In this document: one piece after another, positions 9,029-16,753 of the stretch
How the letters are laid out: every line of letters starts with the position of its first letter
Position numbering within the stretch: the stretch's first letter is position 1
From: Tenacibaculum sp.
GTDB lineage: Bacteria > Bacteroidota > Bacteroidia > Flavobacteriales > Flavobacteriaceae
DNA: 47,701 nt
NCBI GenBank assembly: GCA_020629275.1
Contig: JAHDDQ010000020.1
Coordinates: 1 to 47,701 of the forward strand
Direction of reading: 5' to 3'
Position numbers and translations under genes: made by a program
The notes under the pieces: model-generated
Database searches by the model: none
What the model was told of the DNA's origin: nothing
Seen by the model: the letters and a program-made list of their open reading frames with translations, nothing else

Positions 9029-9823
9029 ATGGATATTTCTAAGCAACCTATTGGTATTTTTGATTCTGGAATTGGTGGTACATCTATCTGGAAAGAAATT
9101 TTCGAATTATTACCTAATGAAGATACTATCTATTTATCTGACAGTAAAAATGCACCTTATGGCGAGAAATCTAAGGATCAAATCATAGAATTATCTGTTA
9201 AGAATACTGAATTTCTAATAAATAGAGGCTGTAAACTTATTGTTGTAGCATGCAATACAGCAACAACAAATGCTATAGATTATTTACGTAATAACTATAC
9301 AGTTCCATTCATAGGGATAGAACCTGCTATCAAACCAGCATCACTTCATACAAAAACGAATGTTATTGGAATATTAGCTACAAAAGGAACATTAAATAGT
9401 AATCTTTTTGAAGAGTCTTCTGCCCGAATAAATAAACAGATAACAATTATCGAACAAATAGGTGAAGGTTTAGTTAATTTGATTGAAAATGGAGCTATAA
9501 ACTCTGAAGAAATGACAGTATTACTAACTAAATATTTAAAACCTATGCTTACTAAGAAAATAGATAGTTTGGTATTAGGATGCACCCATTATCCATATTT
9601 GATTCCGCAAATCCGAAAAATTGTGGGTAAGGATGTTAAGATAATCGATTCAGGAAATGCAGTTGCTAGACAAACAAAACATATTTTAAGTGAATATTAT
9701 TTGCTAAATACCAATATTAAGTTTGACACTTCTAATATATTTTACATTAATAAGGATAAAAGCGTACTCGAGAAAATTCTTTCAAATTTCACTGGCGTAA
9801 CAATTGAAGAAATTGACTTTTAA
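9029..9823 (+). CDS. murI: Glutamate racemase
   Basis: MurI interconverts L- and D-glutamate, supplying D-Glu for peptidoglycan stem peptides. The 264-aa protein shows the family opening PIGIFDSGIGG, the catalytic Cys75 in VVACNTAT and the second catalytic Cys185 in LGCTHYPYL. Both catalytic cysteines and flanking residues are intact. It has its own promoter inside the terminator of the preceding operon, and overlaps the convergent PorP-like gene by 4 bases at its 3' end. Confidence 0.96.
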   Translation: MDISKQPIGIFDSGIGGTSIWKEIFELLPNEDTIYLSDSKNAPYGEKSKDQIIELSVKNTEFLINRGCKLIVVACNTATTNAIDYLRNNYTVPFIGIEPAIKPASLHTKTNVIGILATKGTLNSNLFEESSARINKQITIIEQIGEGLVNLIENGAINSEEMTVLLTKYLKPMLTKKIDSLVLGCTHYPYLIPQIRKIVGKDVKIIDSGNAVARQTKHILSEYYLLNTNIKFDTSNIFYINKDKSVLEKILSNFTGVTIEEIDF

Positions 9824-10797
9824 AATAACTGTCCGTTTATATTAGGACAAGCTGCTAGCCTTTTTTCTCTACAAAATACATTCAACCCTAAAGTTAATTG
9901 ATGGAATCCAGAATCTGTAAGCAAGATTTCTCCCATTTGCTTAGTATATGTATAAGATATCATAAATCTATTGTGATTTACTCCAATTATTGGTGAAACA
10001 TACTGTGCCTCTTCAAAAGAATTACCATCAAAGGACGTACGATAAGAAATTGCAGCCCACAATTGTGTTTTTCTGAAACTCTTATAAATCTTAAAGTTTA
10101 AATCTACATTCTTTTCACCAGTCTGCTCTTTATACTGTAACATGAGAGAAGGTTCAAACTGTAATTTAGTTCTATCTCCAAAGAAATAAGCTCCTCCTAG
10201 AATATAATTCCTTAGGTTTAGTGCATCAAACTCAGATCTTAATCTGTCTTTAGCAGTTAAAAATATGTTCTTAATTGTTAAGTAACTTGAAAAACCTTTA
10301 TAATGGTACCCCATTCCAAAGTCTGCATTAATATAAAAATCACTTTCTATGATTTGTCTTACAGTTGGGTCACCAGAAAACGTACTCTGATCTATATCAT
10401 TCTGAACGGCAGATAATGACAATCCAAAAGAAAGTTGATTAAAAGCACTTCCTCTATCTAGCTCTAAATGGTATGCATAAGTTCCTTGTACTGCTTTTTG
10501 AGAATGAAATCCATTTTTATCATTGAATAAAACAAAACCATACGCTGCCTTTGAATCGTTACCTGCTCTTGAGTGAAAACTCAAGGTTTGTAACTGTGGC
10601 GCATTATCTACACCTAGCCATTGACTTCTAGCTGTTAAACGGATTTTACCACACTCTCCTATTCCTGCTGCGGCTGGATGAACTAAATAAACATTATCAG
10701 ATAAATAGTCTTGGTATATTGGTAGTGTTTCTTGAGAATAAGAAACCACACTATTAATACATACTACTACAACTACTAACTTTAATAAAAATTTCAT
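9820..10797 (-). CDS. PorP/SprF-family type IX secretion membrane protein
   Basis: A 325-aa outer-membrane protein with a Sec signal peptide (cleavage near SVVSYSQ). The mature N-terminus QETLPIYQDYLSDNVYLVHPAAAG is the PorP/SprF signature, followed by barrel strands (RLTARSQWLGVDNAPQ, GYHYKGFSSYLTIKNIF, QLTLGLNVF). Such proteins pair with gliding or type IX secretion components, and many paralogues sit beside surface-adhesin genes. No large secreted partner is next to this copy, so it may be an orphan paralogue. It has a good TAnnTTTG element upstream. Confidence 0.88.
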   Translation of the reverse strand: MKFLLKLVVVVVCINSVVSYSQETLPIYQDYLSDNVYLVHPAAAGIGECGKIRLTARSQWLGVDNAPQLQTLSFHSRAGNDSKAAYGFVLFNDKNGFHSQKAVQGTYAYHLELDRGSAFNQLSFGLSLSAVQNDIDQSTFSGDPTVRQIIESDFYINADFGMGYHYKGFSSYLTIKNIFLTAKDRLRSEFDALNLRNYILGGAYFFGDRTKLQFEPSLMLQYKEQTGEKNVDLNFKIYKSFRKTQLWAAISYRTSFDGNSFEEAQYVSPIIGVNHNRFMISYTYTKQMGEILLTDSGFHQLTLGLNVFCREKRLAACPNINGQLF

Positions 10798-11136
10798 TTA
10801 TGCGTATTTAAACGCCAAATATATTCTTTTTTTGAAGTATTACTAGCATTTGTTGCAATATTAACACAGTAAATTCACTAAAAATAGCAATATGAGATTA
10901 TATTCTAGTTTTTAATTAAAATGATAGTATACTATTGAAAATAAATTACATATAATTTACTAAAAATATACTATCCATTTATTATCACTAGTTAATCCAA
11001 TCATACTAATACCTATTTGATAAAAGAATCTGAATAACTATTCTAAAATATTAGTTTACAAAAAATATTAAGTATCGTTTATTTAAGCTATTCTCTGAAA
11101 AAAGAACTAATTTAGTTGTAATAAAAAGTTAATACA
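10798..11136. other. AT-rich intergenic region between divergent genes
   Basis: These 339 bases separate the divergent PorP-like and SixA-like genes. Apart from the PorP-side -7 element I see no open frame of note, no hairpin with a T run and no RNA gene. It is very AT-rich, with several TA-rich stretches. Confidence 0.6.
10816..10823 (-). promoter_or_regulatory. Bacteroidota -7 element (TATATTTG) for the PorP-like gene
   Basis: The minus strand reads TATATTTG, an exact TAnnTTTG match, ending 18 bases before the start codon at 10797. No clear -33 TTTG is seen. Confidence 0.5.
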
Positions 11137-11631
11137 ATGAAAAACAAATTAGTATACTTACTCCTTTTATTACTTTCTATAAGTACTTATTCTAAGAAAG
11201 ATAAAAATTACTCAACTTATTTTTTAATAAGACATTATGAAAAGGTATTATCAGTAAAAAATCCTCACTTAACTAAAAAAGGGATAGAAAGAGCAAAACA
11301 ATGGAGTACTATGCTAAAAAATTATAAAATAGATGCTGTTTTATCAACCGACTTCTATAGAACTATGGAGACTGCACAACCTATAGCTAATGCGAATGGA
11401 TTGAAAATTGAAAAATATCATCCTTATAAACTTAAAGTGGATGACTTGAAAAAAAGTACTGTAGGAAAAAATGTTGTTATTATTGGCCATAGTAATACTA
11501 TTCCCTCTCTTGTAAATTCTTTTCTAGGTAAGAAGAAATATACGGATATTGACGAACGTATTTATGGAAATATATACATCGTAACTGTTAAAGGAAGTGA
11601 CATACGTGATACATTACTAACTCTAGAATAA
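11137..11631 (+). CDS. Exported SixA-like histidine phosphatase
   Basis: A 164-aa member of the histidine phosphatase (phosphoglycerate mutase-like) superfamily. A signal peptide covers about residues 1-19 (MKNKLVYLLLLLLSISTYS), so it acts outside the cytoplasm. The catalytic R32-H33 lies in FLIRHYEK, where a Tyr replaces the usual Gly or Ala. The second catalytic His118 lies in VVIIGHSNTIP, and STDFYRTMETAQP supplies the second conserved Arg. The short length fits SixA-type proteins rather than mutases. Substrate is unknown; export makes phospho-His phosphotransfer proteins unlikely and suggests a periplasmic phosphoester. No operon partners. Confidence 0.85.
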   Translation: MKNKLVYLLLLLLSISTYSKKDKNYSTYFLIRHYEKVLSVKNPHLTKKGIERAKQWSTMLKNYKIDAVLSTDFYRTMETAQPIANANGLKIEKYHPYKLKVDDLKKSTVGKNVVIIGHSNTIPSLVNSFLGKKKYTDIDERIYGNIYIVTVKGSDIRDTLLTLE

Positions 11632-11995
11632 TTTATTGGATTTAACTACAACACTTATTACTGTTATCTTATTCAAAATTTGAGATTTATTCTAAATTAT
11701 ATATGATGCATTTTTTTCAATACAATAACAATCTACTTGTATACTGCTATACCTCTTTAACCTTTTTCTAAGTCTACTGCTTTTAAGTTATTTATTCAAG
11801 GTTTAGTATCAAATAAAGAATTTTCAATCATTGCGGATTTTTTGGAATCATATTTTTACCTTTACAAATGACTAACCTCTACTTAAAGAATATTTATCAA
11901 ATCAAAGAAAATGAAAGCTACAAGTATCGCCAATCATGAAAAAACTTTTTTTGAAATAATAAAGAGTACTGATGAAAAAGAATTTATTCTAATAG

Positions 11996-12020
11996 AAACT
12001 ACTATTTCAATAAAAGGTAA
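11996..12020 (+). repeat. 25-bp direct repeat, copy 1
   Basis: Identical to 12650-12674. A 13-base string (TTTATTCTAATAG) sits just before this copy and just after copy 2, so the two blocks occur in swapped order, as after a partial duplication and rearrangement. Confidence 0.8.
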
Positions 12021-12649
12021 GAATAAAGTAATGCTATAGACATACTAAAAACCTAATCACAATAATAATACTTCATTTTTTTATAAATAAAATTATGAAA
12101 AATGCAGATTATCCTATACTATACATCTGGCTTTATAAAAGGAGGTATAACTCCTTTATCAAAACCTTATTACAATACTTCAATATCATTTACTTTTACT
12201 CATAATGGTAAAATCTTAATCTATGATCTTCTACTAACTGGCTGTATCATCATAATTCTGAAGATGTAGATGGGAATATATCTGGTAGAAAACGAATGAT
12301 CAATATTGAAATCTCTATCATTAGTTTCTTAAAAATAGACAACAATTAGTAACCATATTAATGATAATCTTGTGTAGCATAATGCTAAGAATACACATTT
12401 GCATACTAAACTCACCTGAACTCATAGTGATCAATTCAGTATACTACTTTTACCATAAAATAATATAAGAGTTTAATTTTATTTTTGCGTTACTTAATAA
12501 ATTACTACCATTATTTTTTATAATAAAGTGAAAGCTATGAAATCGTATCTAAAGATAAGTCAGTTGATTTTAATGAGGGCTTCGCATTTGAATTATAGTT
12601 TTGGGAAATGGAACATTCATACTTATTCTAATTAGTGAAAATAATAAAT

Positions 12650-12674
12650 AAACTACTATTTCAATAAAAGGTAA
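12650..12674 (+). repeat. 25-bp direct repeat, copy 2
   Basis: Exact copy of 11996-12020, 654 bases downstream, in the same orientation, with the associated TTTATTCTAATAG string at 12678-12690. Confidence 0.8.
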
Positions 12675-12739
12675 TCTTTTATTCTAATAGTGCGTTCACT
12701 TTACATATTGTATCATAAGGTAATTATGGTATAAATATA

Positions 12740-13159
12740 ATGCTATCGAAAAATTATAATTATATGAAAAACAATAACATCAATATTATCCTTCAAATTA
12801 TTGCATTAGTATTCTTACTAGTTATTGGTTATCTAACCTTTAATACTAGCTCTAACTGGAAAGTTATTACAACTGAACTAAATAAAGCTCAGGAAGAATT
12901 AAAAAAATCCAAAGAAACCATAGAGTCCGTTCAATTACAACTAACAAATGCTAAGAAAGAGTTTGAGCGAATGCGTATTAAAAAAAACTTAATCATTCAT
13001 CAGCGCGATTCCTTAATCTTTTCTTTCAAAAGAAAGAATGCTAAAGACTGGGATGAGCTTCTTGGTATTAGGGACTCTATAGAGCTAACCAATGATAAGT
13101 TAGCTAAAGATCGTCTTATATTAAATGGTCTTTTCGGAATAAAAGATTCAATGCGTTAA
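12740..13159 (+). CDS. Small single-pass membrane coiled-coil protein
   Basis: As written the protein is 139 aa, but the ATG at 12764 (MKNNNINII) is an equally good or better start and places the hydrophobic segment (IILQIIALVFLLVIGYLTF) at the very N-terminus. After this anchor comes a long Lys/Glu-rich coiled coil (about residues 45-100: ITTELNKAQEELKKSKET), then a short polar end (GIRDSIELTNDKL). I do not recognise a family. It is 28 bases upstream of another small envelope coiled-coil protein in the same orientation, so the two may form a membrane-anchored pair. Confidence 0.7.
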   Translation: MLSKNYNYMKNNNINIILQIIALVFLLVIGYLTFNTSSNWKVITTELNKAQEELKKSKETIESVQLQLTNAKKEFERMRIKKNLIIHQRDSLIFSFKRKNAKDWDELLGIRDSIELTNDKLAKDRLILNGLFGIKDSMR

Positions 13160-13187
13160 CATCTGTAATTACCACACATAAAAAGTC

Positions 13188-13733
13188 ATGAAAAAATTAA
13201 TACTTATTCTATTTTTAATATTAAACTCCAACGCTTTCAGTCAGCAAATAGATACTCTGAAAATAATAGAAATTCCTAAATCCTACGCAAATCGAGTTGG
13301 AGAACCATTATCTGTAAAAAAAGATAGTTTATATATATTTAGAACTCCGGAAGTATTTTTAGTTAATAAGAAATCTTTTCTAGCCATAAAAAATGTATAT
13401 CAAAGTACTATTGATCAAGATAAAATGACAAAAGAACTTATCGAAAGATACACAAAAACACTGCGTAGAAATATAGATTTAGAACGTAGATTAAAAATTA
13501 ACTTTACTAAGACCGACAGTTTAGATTTAATTGTATATGAAAAAACGCAGGCAACTTTAGACAATACTCAGAGAGCACTTGATTACACTATAAGTAGTTT
13601 GGATAAAGCAACTAACAGTTTAGAGCTTGTTGAAAAAGCAAGTAAACGACAACGAAGAAAAAGTCTTTTTCAAAAAATATTAATAGGCGCTGCAGGAATT
13701 GGTGCTGGTATTTTAATTGGTGTTTCATTATAA
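13188..13733 (+). CDS. Exported coiled-coil protein with C-terminal membrane anchor
   Basis: A 181-aa protein with a Sec signal peptide (cleavage near NAFSQ, residue 19). It continues through a polar region with IIEIPKSYANRVGEPLSV, a long helical region (residues 65-155), a basic patch (KASKRQRRKSLF) and a Gly/Ile-rich C-terminal membrane segment (ILIGAAGIGAGILIGVSL). The order signal peptide, coiled coil, C-terminal anchor mirrors the N-anchored coiled coil of the preceding gene, so the two could meet in the periplasm. No known family recognised. A strong terminator follows at 13801. Confidence 0.72.
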   Translation: MKKLILILFLILNSNAFSQQIDTLKIIEIPKSYANRVGEPLSVKKDSLYIFRTPEVFLVNKKSFLAIKNVYQSTIDQDKMTKELIERYTKTLRRNIDLERRLKINFTKTDSLDLIVYEKTQATLDNTQRALDYTISSLDKATNSLELVEKASKRQRRKSLFQKILIGAAGIGAGILIGVSL

Positions 13734-13800
13734 AAAAGTTTCCTGTATTCTTTTAGGGAACTATTGAAAAATGATGTTTAAATTAACAACCATAAAAATC

Positions 13801-13832
13801 AAAAAAGCTTCATGTAAACATGAAGCTTTTTT
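13801..13832. terminator. Bidirectional intrinsic terminator
   Basis: A perfect 14-bp stem (13801-13814 with 13819-13832) with a 4-base loop, A-rich on the left arm and T-rich on the right. It can end the coiled-coil operon on the plus strand and acs on the minus strand. Confidence 0.85.
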
Positions 13833-13938
13833 AATTTTTACAATACTATTTTTTAAAAGTTTTGAAGTTAATCTTACTAAGTTATAACTTGAATACTCTA
13901 GTTCAAAAAGATCAGACTATTAACTTAATTATTAATTT

Positions 13939-15846
13939 CTATAACGCCTTATCCATAATTCCTTGAACACATTCAGGATTTAACAATGTACTTGTATCTC
14001 CCAAATTACTGGTATCCTTACTTGCTATTTTTCTCAGAATACGTCGCATGATTTTACCACTTCTTGTCTTCGGAAGTCCCTCAGTAAATTGAATTTTGTT
14101 AAGCTTTGCAATTGGACCTATTTGTTCTGTTATAATTTGATTTATTTCCTTCCTAAGATTATCATGGTTTCGCCCTTCTCCAGTTTCTTTTAAAGTAACG
14201 TAACCATACAACGCATTTCCTTTAACATCGTGTGGAAAACCAACTATAGCTGATTCTGATACAGCTGGATGTTCGTTTACTGCATCTTCTATTGGAGCTG
14301 TTCCTAAATTATGACCTGAAACGATGATGACGTCATCTACACGCCCTGTGATTCGATAATAACCTACTTCGTCTCTAAGTGCTCCGTCTCCCGTAAAATA
14401 CATATTTTCAAAAGCGGAAAAATAGGTATCTTTATAACGCTTATGATTGCCCCAAATAGTTCTGGCAATACTAGGCCATGGAAATTTTATACACAAACGA
14501 CCGTCTGCCTGATTTCCTTCGATCTCTTTTCCATTCTCATCCATCAAAACTGGTTGAATTCCGATAAACGGAAGTGTTGCATAAGTTGGTTTTGTTGGTG
14601 TAGAAAATGGAATAGGAGTTATCATAATCCCACCTGTCTCGGTTTGCCACCATGTATCTACAATAGGTGATTTCTTTTTACCTATATTATCATCATACCA
14701 ATGCCAAGCTTCTTCATTTATAGGCTCACCTACAGTTCCTAAAATTTTTAATGAGGATAAGTCATGCTTTTCTACATGCTCAACACCTTCCTTTGCAAGA
14801 GCTCTAATAGCTGTTGGTGCTGTGTAAAATTGAGTTATCTTGTGCTTCTCTACAATCTCCCAAAAACGTCCGTAATCTGGATAACTTGGAACTCCTTCAA
14901 ACATAACAGTAGTTGCTCCATTAGCTAATGGACCGTAAACGATGTAACTATGTCCAGTAATCCAACCAATATCTGCTGTACACCAATAAATATCGTGCTC
15001 TTTATATTGGAAAACATTCTTAAAAGTATAAGCACTATATACCATATATCCGGCAGTAGTATGCACCATTCCTTTTGGCATACCTGTAGACCCTGATGTG
15101 TATAATATAAATAAAGGATCCTCAGCATCCATAACAGTTGCTACAAACTGATCTGAAGCTTCTTCCAATAGCACTTCCAACCACTCGTCGCGTCCTTCTT
15201 TCATTTTTATTTCTGTTTGAATACGTTTTGTTACTAAAACCGATTTAACACAACTGCAATCTTCCAAAGCCTCATCTACAATACTCTTAAGATCTATAGT
15301 TTTAGCTCCACGATAAGAACCGTCTGAGGTTATGACCATTTTGCACTCTGAATCATTAATTCTTGTTGCTAATGCTGTAGCTGAAAAACCTGCAAACACC
15401 ACAGAATGAATAGCTCCAATACGCGCACAAGCTAAAATTGATATTGCTAACTCCGGAATCATAGGCAGGTAAATACAAACACGATCTCCTTTTCCTATAC
15501 CCTTAGATTTTAAAACATTGCACAATTTATTCACACGATGATACAAATCTTTATAGGTGATGTGTTGAGCTCCTTCTTTAGGGTCGTTAGGTTCAAACAA
15601 AATTGCAGTTTTGTCTCCTCTTGTTGCAAGATGCCTATCTATACAATTCTCTGTAATATTTAGTTTCGCTCCTTCAAACCATTTTACTTCAGGTTTTGTA
15701 AAATCCCAACTCAATACTTTATCCCATTTTTTCCTCCATAAAAAATGCTCTGTAGCTATTTCATCCCAGAAAGATTCTGGTTTATTAGTTGATTTTCTGT
15801 ATACTTGAAAATATTCTTCTAGATGTTTTATATGATAATTACTCAT
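13939..15846 (-). CDS. acs: Acetyl-CoA synthetase (AMP-forming)
   Basis: Acs activates acetate with ATP and CoA to acetyl-CoA in the cytoplasm. The 635-aa length is typical. The P-loop-like YTSGSTGMPKGMVH motif, the WWQTETGGIMITP adenylate-binding motif, the YFTGDGALRDEVGYYRITGR hinge and the C-terminal TRSGKIMRR motif are all present. Lys598 in that last motif is the residue controlled by acetylation in this family. It is the last gene of a minus-strand acetate module with a CrbS-type sensor, response regulator, symporter and porin. A 6-bp inverted repeat lies 28 bases upstream of its start. No defect seen. Confidence 0.96.
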   Translation of the reverse strand: MSNYHIKHLEEYFQVYRKSTNKPESFWDEIATEHFLWRKKWDKVLSWDFTKPEVKWFEGAKLNITENCIDRHLATRGDKTAILFEPNDPKEGAQHITYKDLYHRVNKLCNVLKSKGIGKGDRVCIYLPMIPELAISILACARIGAIHSVVFAGFSATALATRINDSECKMVITSDGSYRGAKTIDLKSIVDEALEDCSCVKSVLVTKRIQTEIKMKEGRDEWLEVLLEEASDQFVATVMDAEDPLFILYTSGSTGMPKGMVHTTAGYMVYSAYTFKNVFQYKEHDIYWCTADIGWITGHSYIVYGPLANGATTVMFEGVPSYPDYGRFWEIVEKHKITQFYTAPTAIRALAKEGVEHVEKHDLSSLKILGTVGEPINEEAWHWYDDNIGKKKSPIVDTWWQTETGGIMITPIPFSTPTKPTYATLPFIGIQPVLMDENGKEIEGNQADGRLCIKFPWPSIARTIWGNHKRYKDTYFSAFENMYFTGDGALRDEVGYYRITGRVDDVIIVSGHNLGTAPIEDAVNEHPAVSESAIVGFPHDVKGNALYGYVTLKETGEGRNHDNLRKEINQIITEQIGPIAKLNKIQFTEGLPKTRSGKIMRRILRKIASKDTSNLGDTSTLLNPECVQGIMDKAL

Positions 15847-15873
15847 TTTAAATTTTATTTTTTGATTGGTAAA

Positions 15874-15889
15874 ACTCAGTATGCTGAGT
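15874..15889. promoter_or_regulatory. Inverted repeat ACTCAG-N4-CTGAGT upstream of acs
   Basis: A perfect 6-bp inverted repeat with a 4-base spacer lies 28 bases before the acs start, in a 229-base gap that has no gene. It has no T run, so it is more likely an operator or leader hairpin than a terminator. The bound factor is unknown. Confidence 0.4.
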
Positions 15890-16075
15890 GCTATGTATTA
15901 TGTCACAAATAAATTCAATGGCACAAAAGATTATGCTATCGATTTTATTACAAATTTTCTAGCTTATTGCTATCCTAAGAACTATAAAAATTTATAGAAA
16001 ACTATGGTAAAAATCTATATCTATACTTTTGTTATTCTATCTTTTAGTTAATCAAATTCTTTTGGAACTATATGT

Positions 16076-16300
16076 TTAATGATCTATAGTTTTTGGATTA
16101 AATAATCCAAACCAATCAGGATTAAGCACTTTTAATCTTATAAGTGACCAGGGCATAATTACAAGAGATATTCCTATTACAAGAGATTGTAATGTTGACA
16201 CTCCTACTTCACTTTCATATTTTATTCTAAAAAACAAAGTAAGAATACCATAGCTAATAATAACTATGTTAGATATACGTGGGGTTATTTGAAATTTCAC
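16076..16300 (-). CDS. Small two-pass membrane protein in the acetate module
   Basis: A 74-aa protein with two hydrophobic stretches (ISNIVIISYGILTLFF and STLQSLVIGISLVIMP) and a C-terminal LNPDWFGLFNP tail. I do not recognise the family. It lies between the response-regulator gene (72 bases upstream) and acs (229 bases downstream), on the same strand. Its retention within the acs/CrbS-type cluster suggests a conserved accessory role, but function cannot be inferred from sequence. Confidence 0.65.
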   Translation of the reverse strand: MKFQITPRISNIVIISYGILTLFFRIKYESEVGVSTLQSLVIGISLVIMPWSLIRLKVLNPDWFGLFNPKTIDH

Positions 16301-16372
16301 GTCTTAAAAATTTTAGTTAAACATTGTTTGTTTGCACACAAAACCAATATTTAAAAGATTTACAAGACTATT

Positions 16373-16738
16373 CTAAGGTAATAGTTCCATAATTTCTGAA
16401 ACTATTTTTTTTACTGAAAAAGGCTTTGTCAAATATTTATCAGCTCCCAATTTTAATCCTCTTTCAATATCTGAAGCCTTATTTTTGGCCGTTAAGAAAA
16501 CTACTTTTGTAGCCTCCAAACTTTCCGTTTTTTTTATATGCTTTAAGGTTTGATAACCATCTACATTTGGCATCATTATATCTAATAAAACAATATTTGG
16601 AATCTTATTTTTTAATATCTCCAATGCTTCGCTACCATCTCTGCCTATAAATACTTCAAAACCTTTCTTTTTGAAAGCATATTCTAGCGACATTACAATG
16701 TTAGGCTCATCATCAACTATTAAAATTTTTTTTTCCAT
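16373..16738 (-). CDS. Single-domain response regulator (receiver only)
   Basis: A 121-aa CheY-like receiver with no output domain. The acidic pocket (VDDEPN), phospho-acceptor Asp53 in VLLDIMMP, conserved Thr in VFLTAKN and the LTKPFS Lys are all present, so it should be phosphorylatable. It starts 15 bases after the stop of the SLC5–histidine kinase gene, making it the likely cognate partner. In the related CrbSR acetate system the partner carries a DNA-binding LuxR-type domain; here the protein ends at the receiver, so the signal must pass to another protein. Confidence 0.93.
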   Translation of the reverse strand: MEKKILIVDDEPNIVMSLEYAFKKKGFEVFIGRDGSEALEILKNKIPNIVLLDIMMPNVDGYQTLKHIKKTESLEATKVVFLTAKNKASDIERGLKLGADKYLTKPFSVKKIVSEIMELLP

Positions 16739-16753
16739 AAACTCGATTACAAT

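Larger units (their letters stand above)
11632..12739. other. About 1.1 kb of apparently decayed coding sequence
   Basis: No convincing gene. Short broken frames occur, for example 11911-12039 (42 codons starting MKATSIANHEKTFFEI) and 12102-12269 (55 codons containing GFIKGGITPLSKPYYN). The latter is followed in another frame by residues NWLYHHNSEDVDGNISGR up to a stop near 12348. None matches a family I can name. The pattern of short aligned frames with shifts, plus a 25-bp direct repeat at 11996 and 12650, suggests remnants of one or two degraded or rearranged genes rather than regulatory DNA. Confidence 0.45.
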
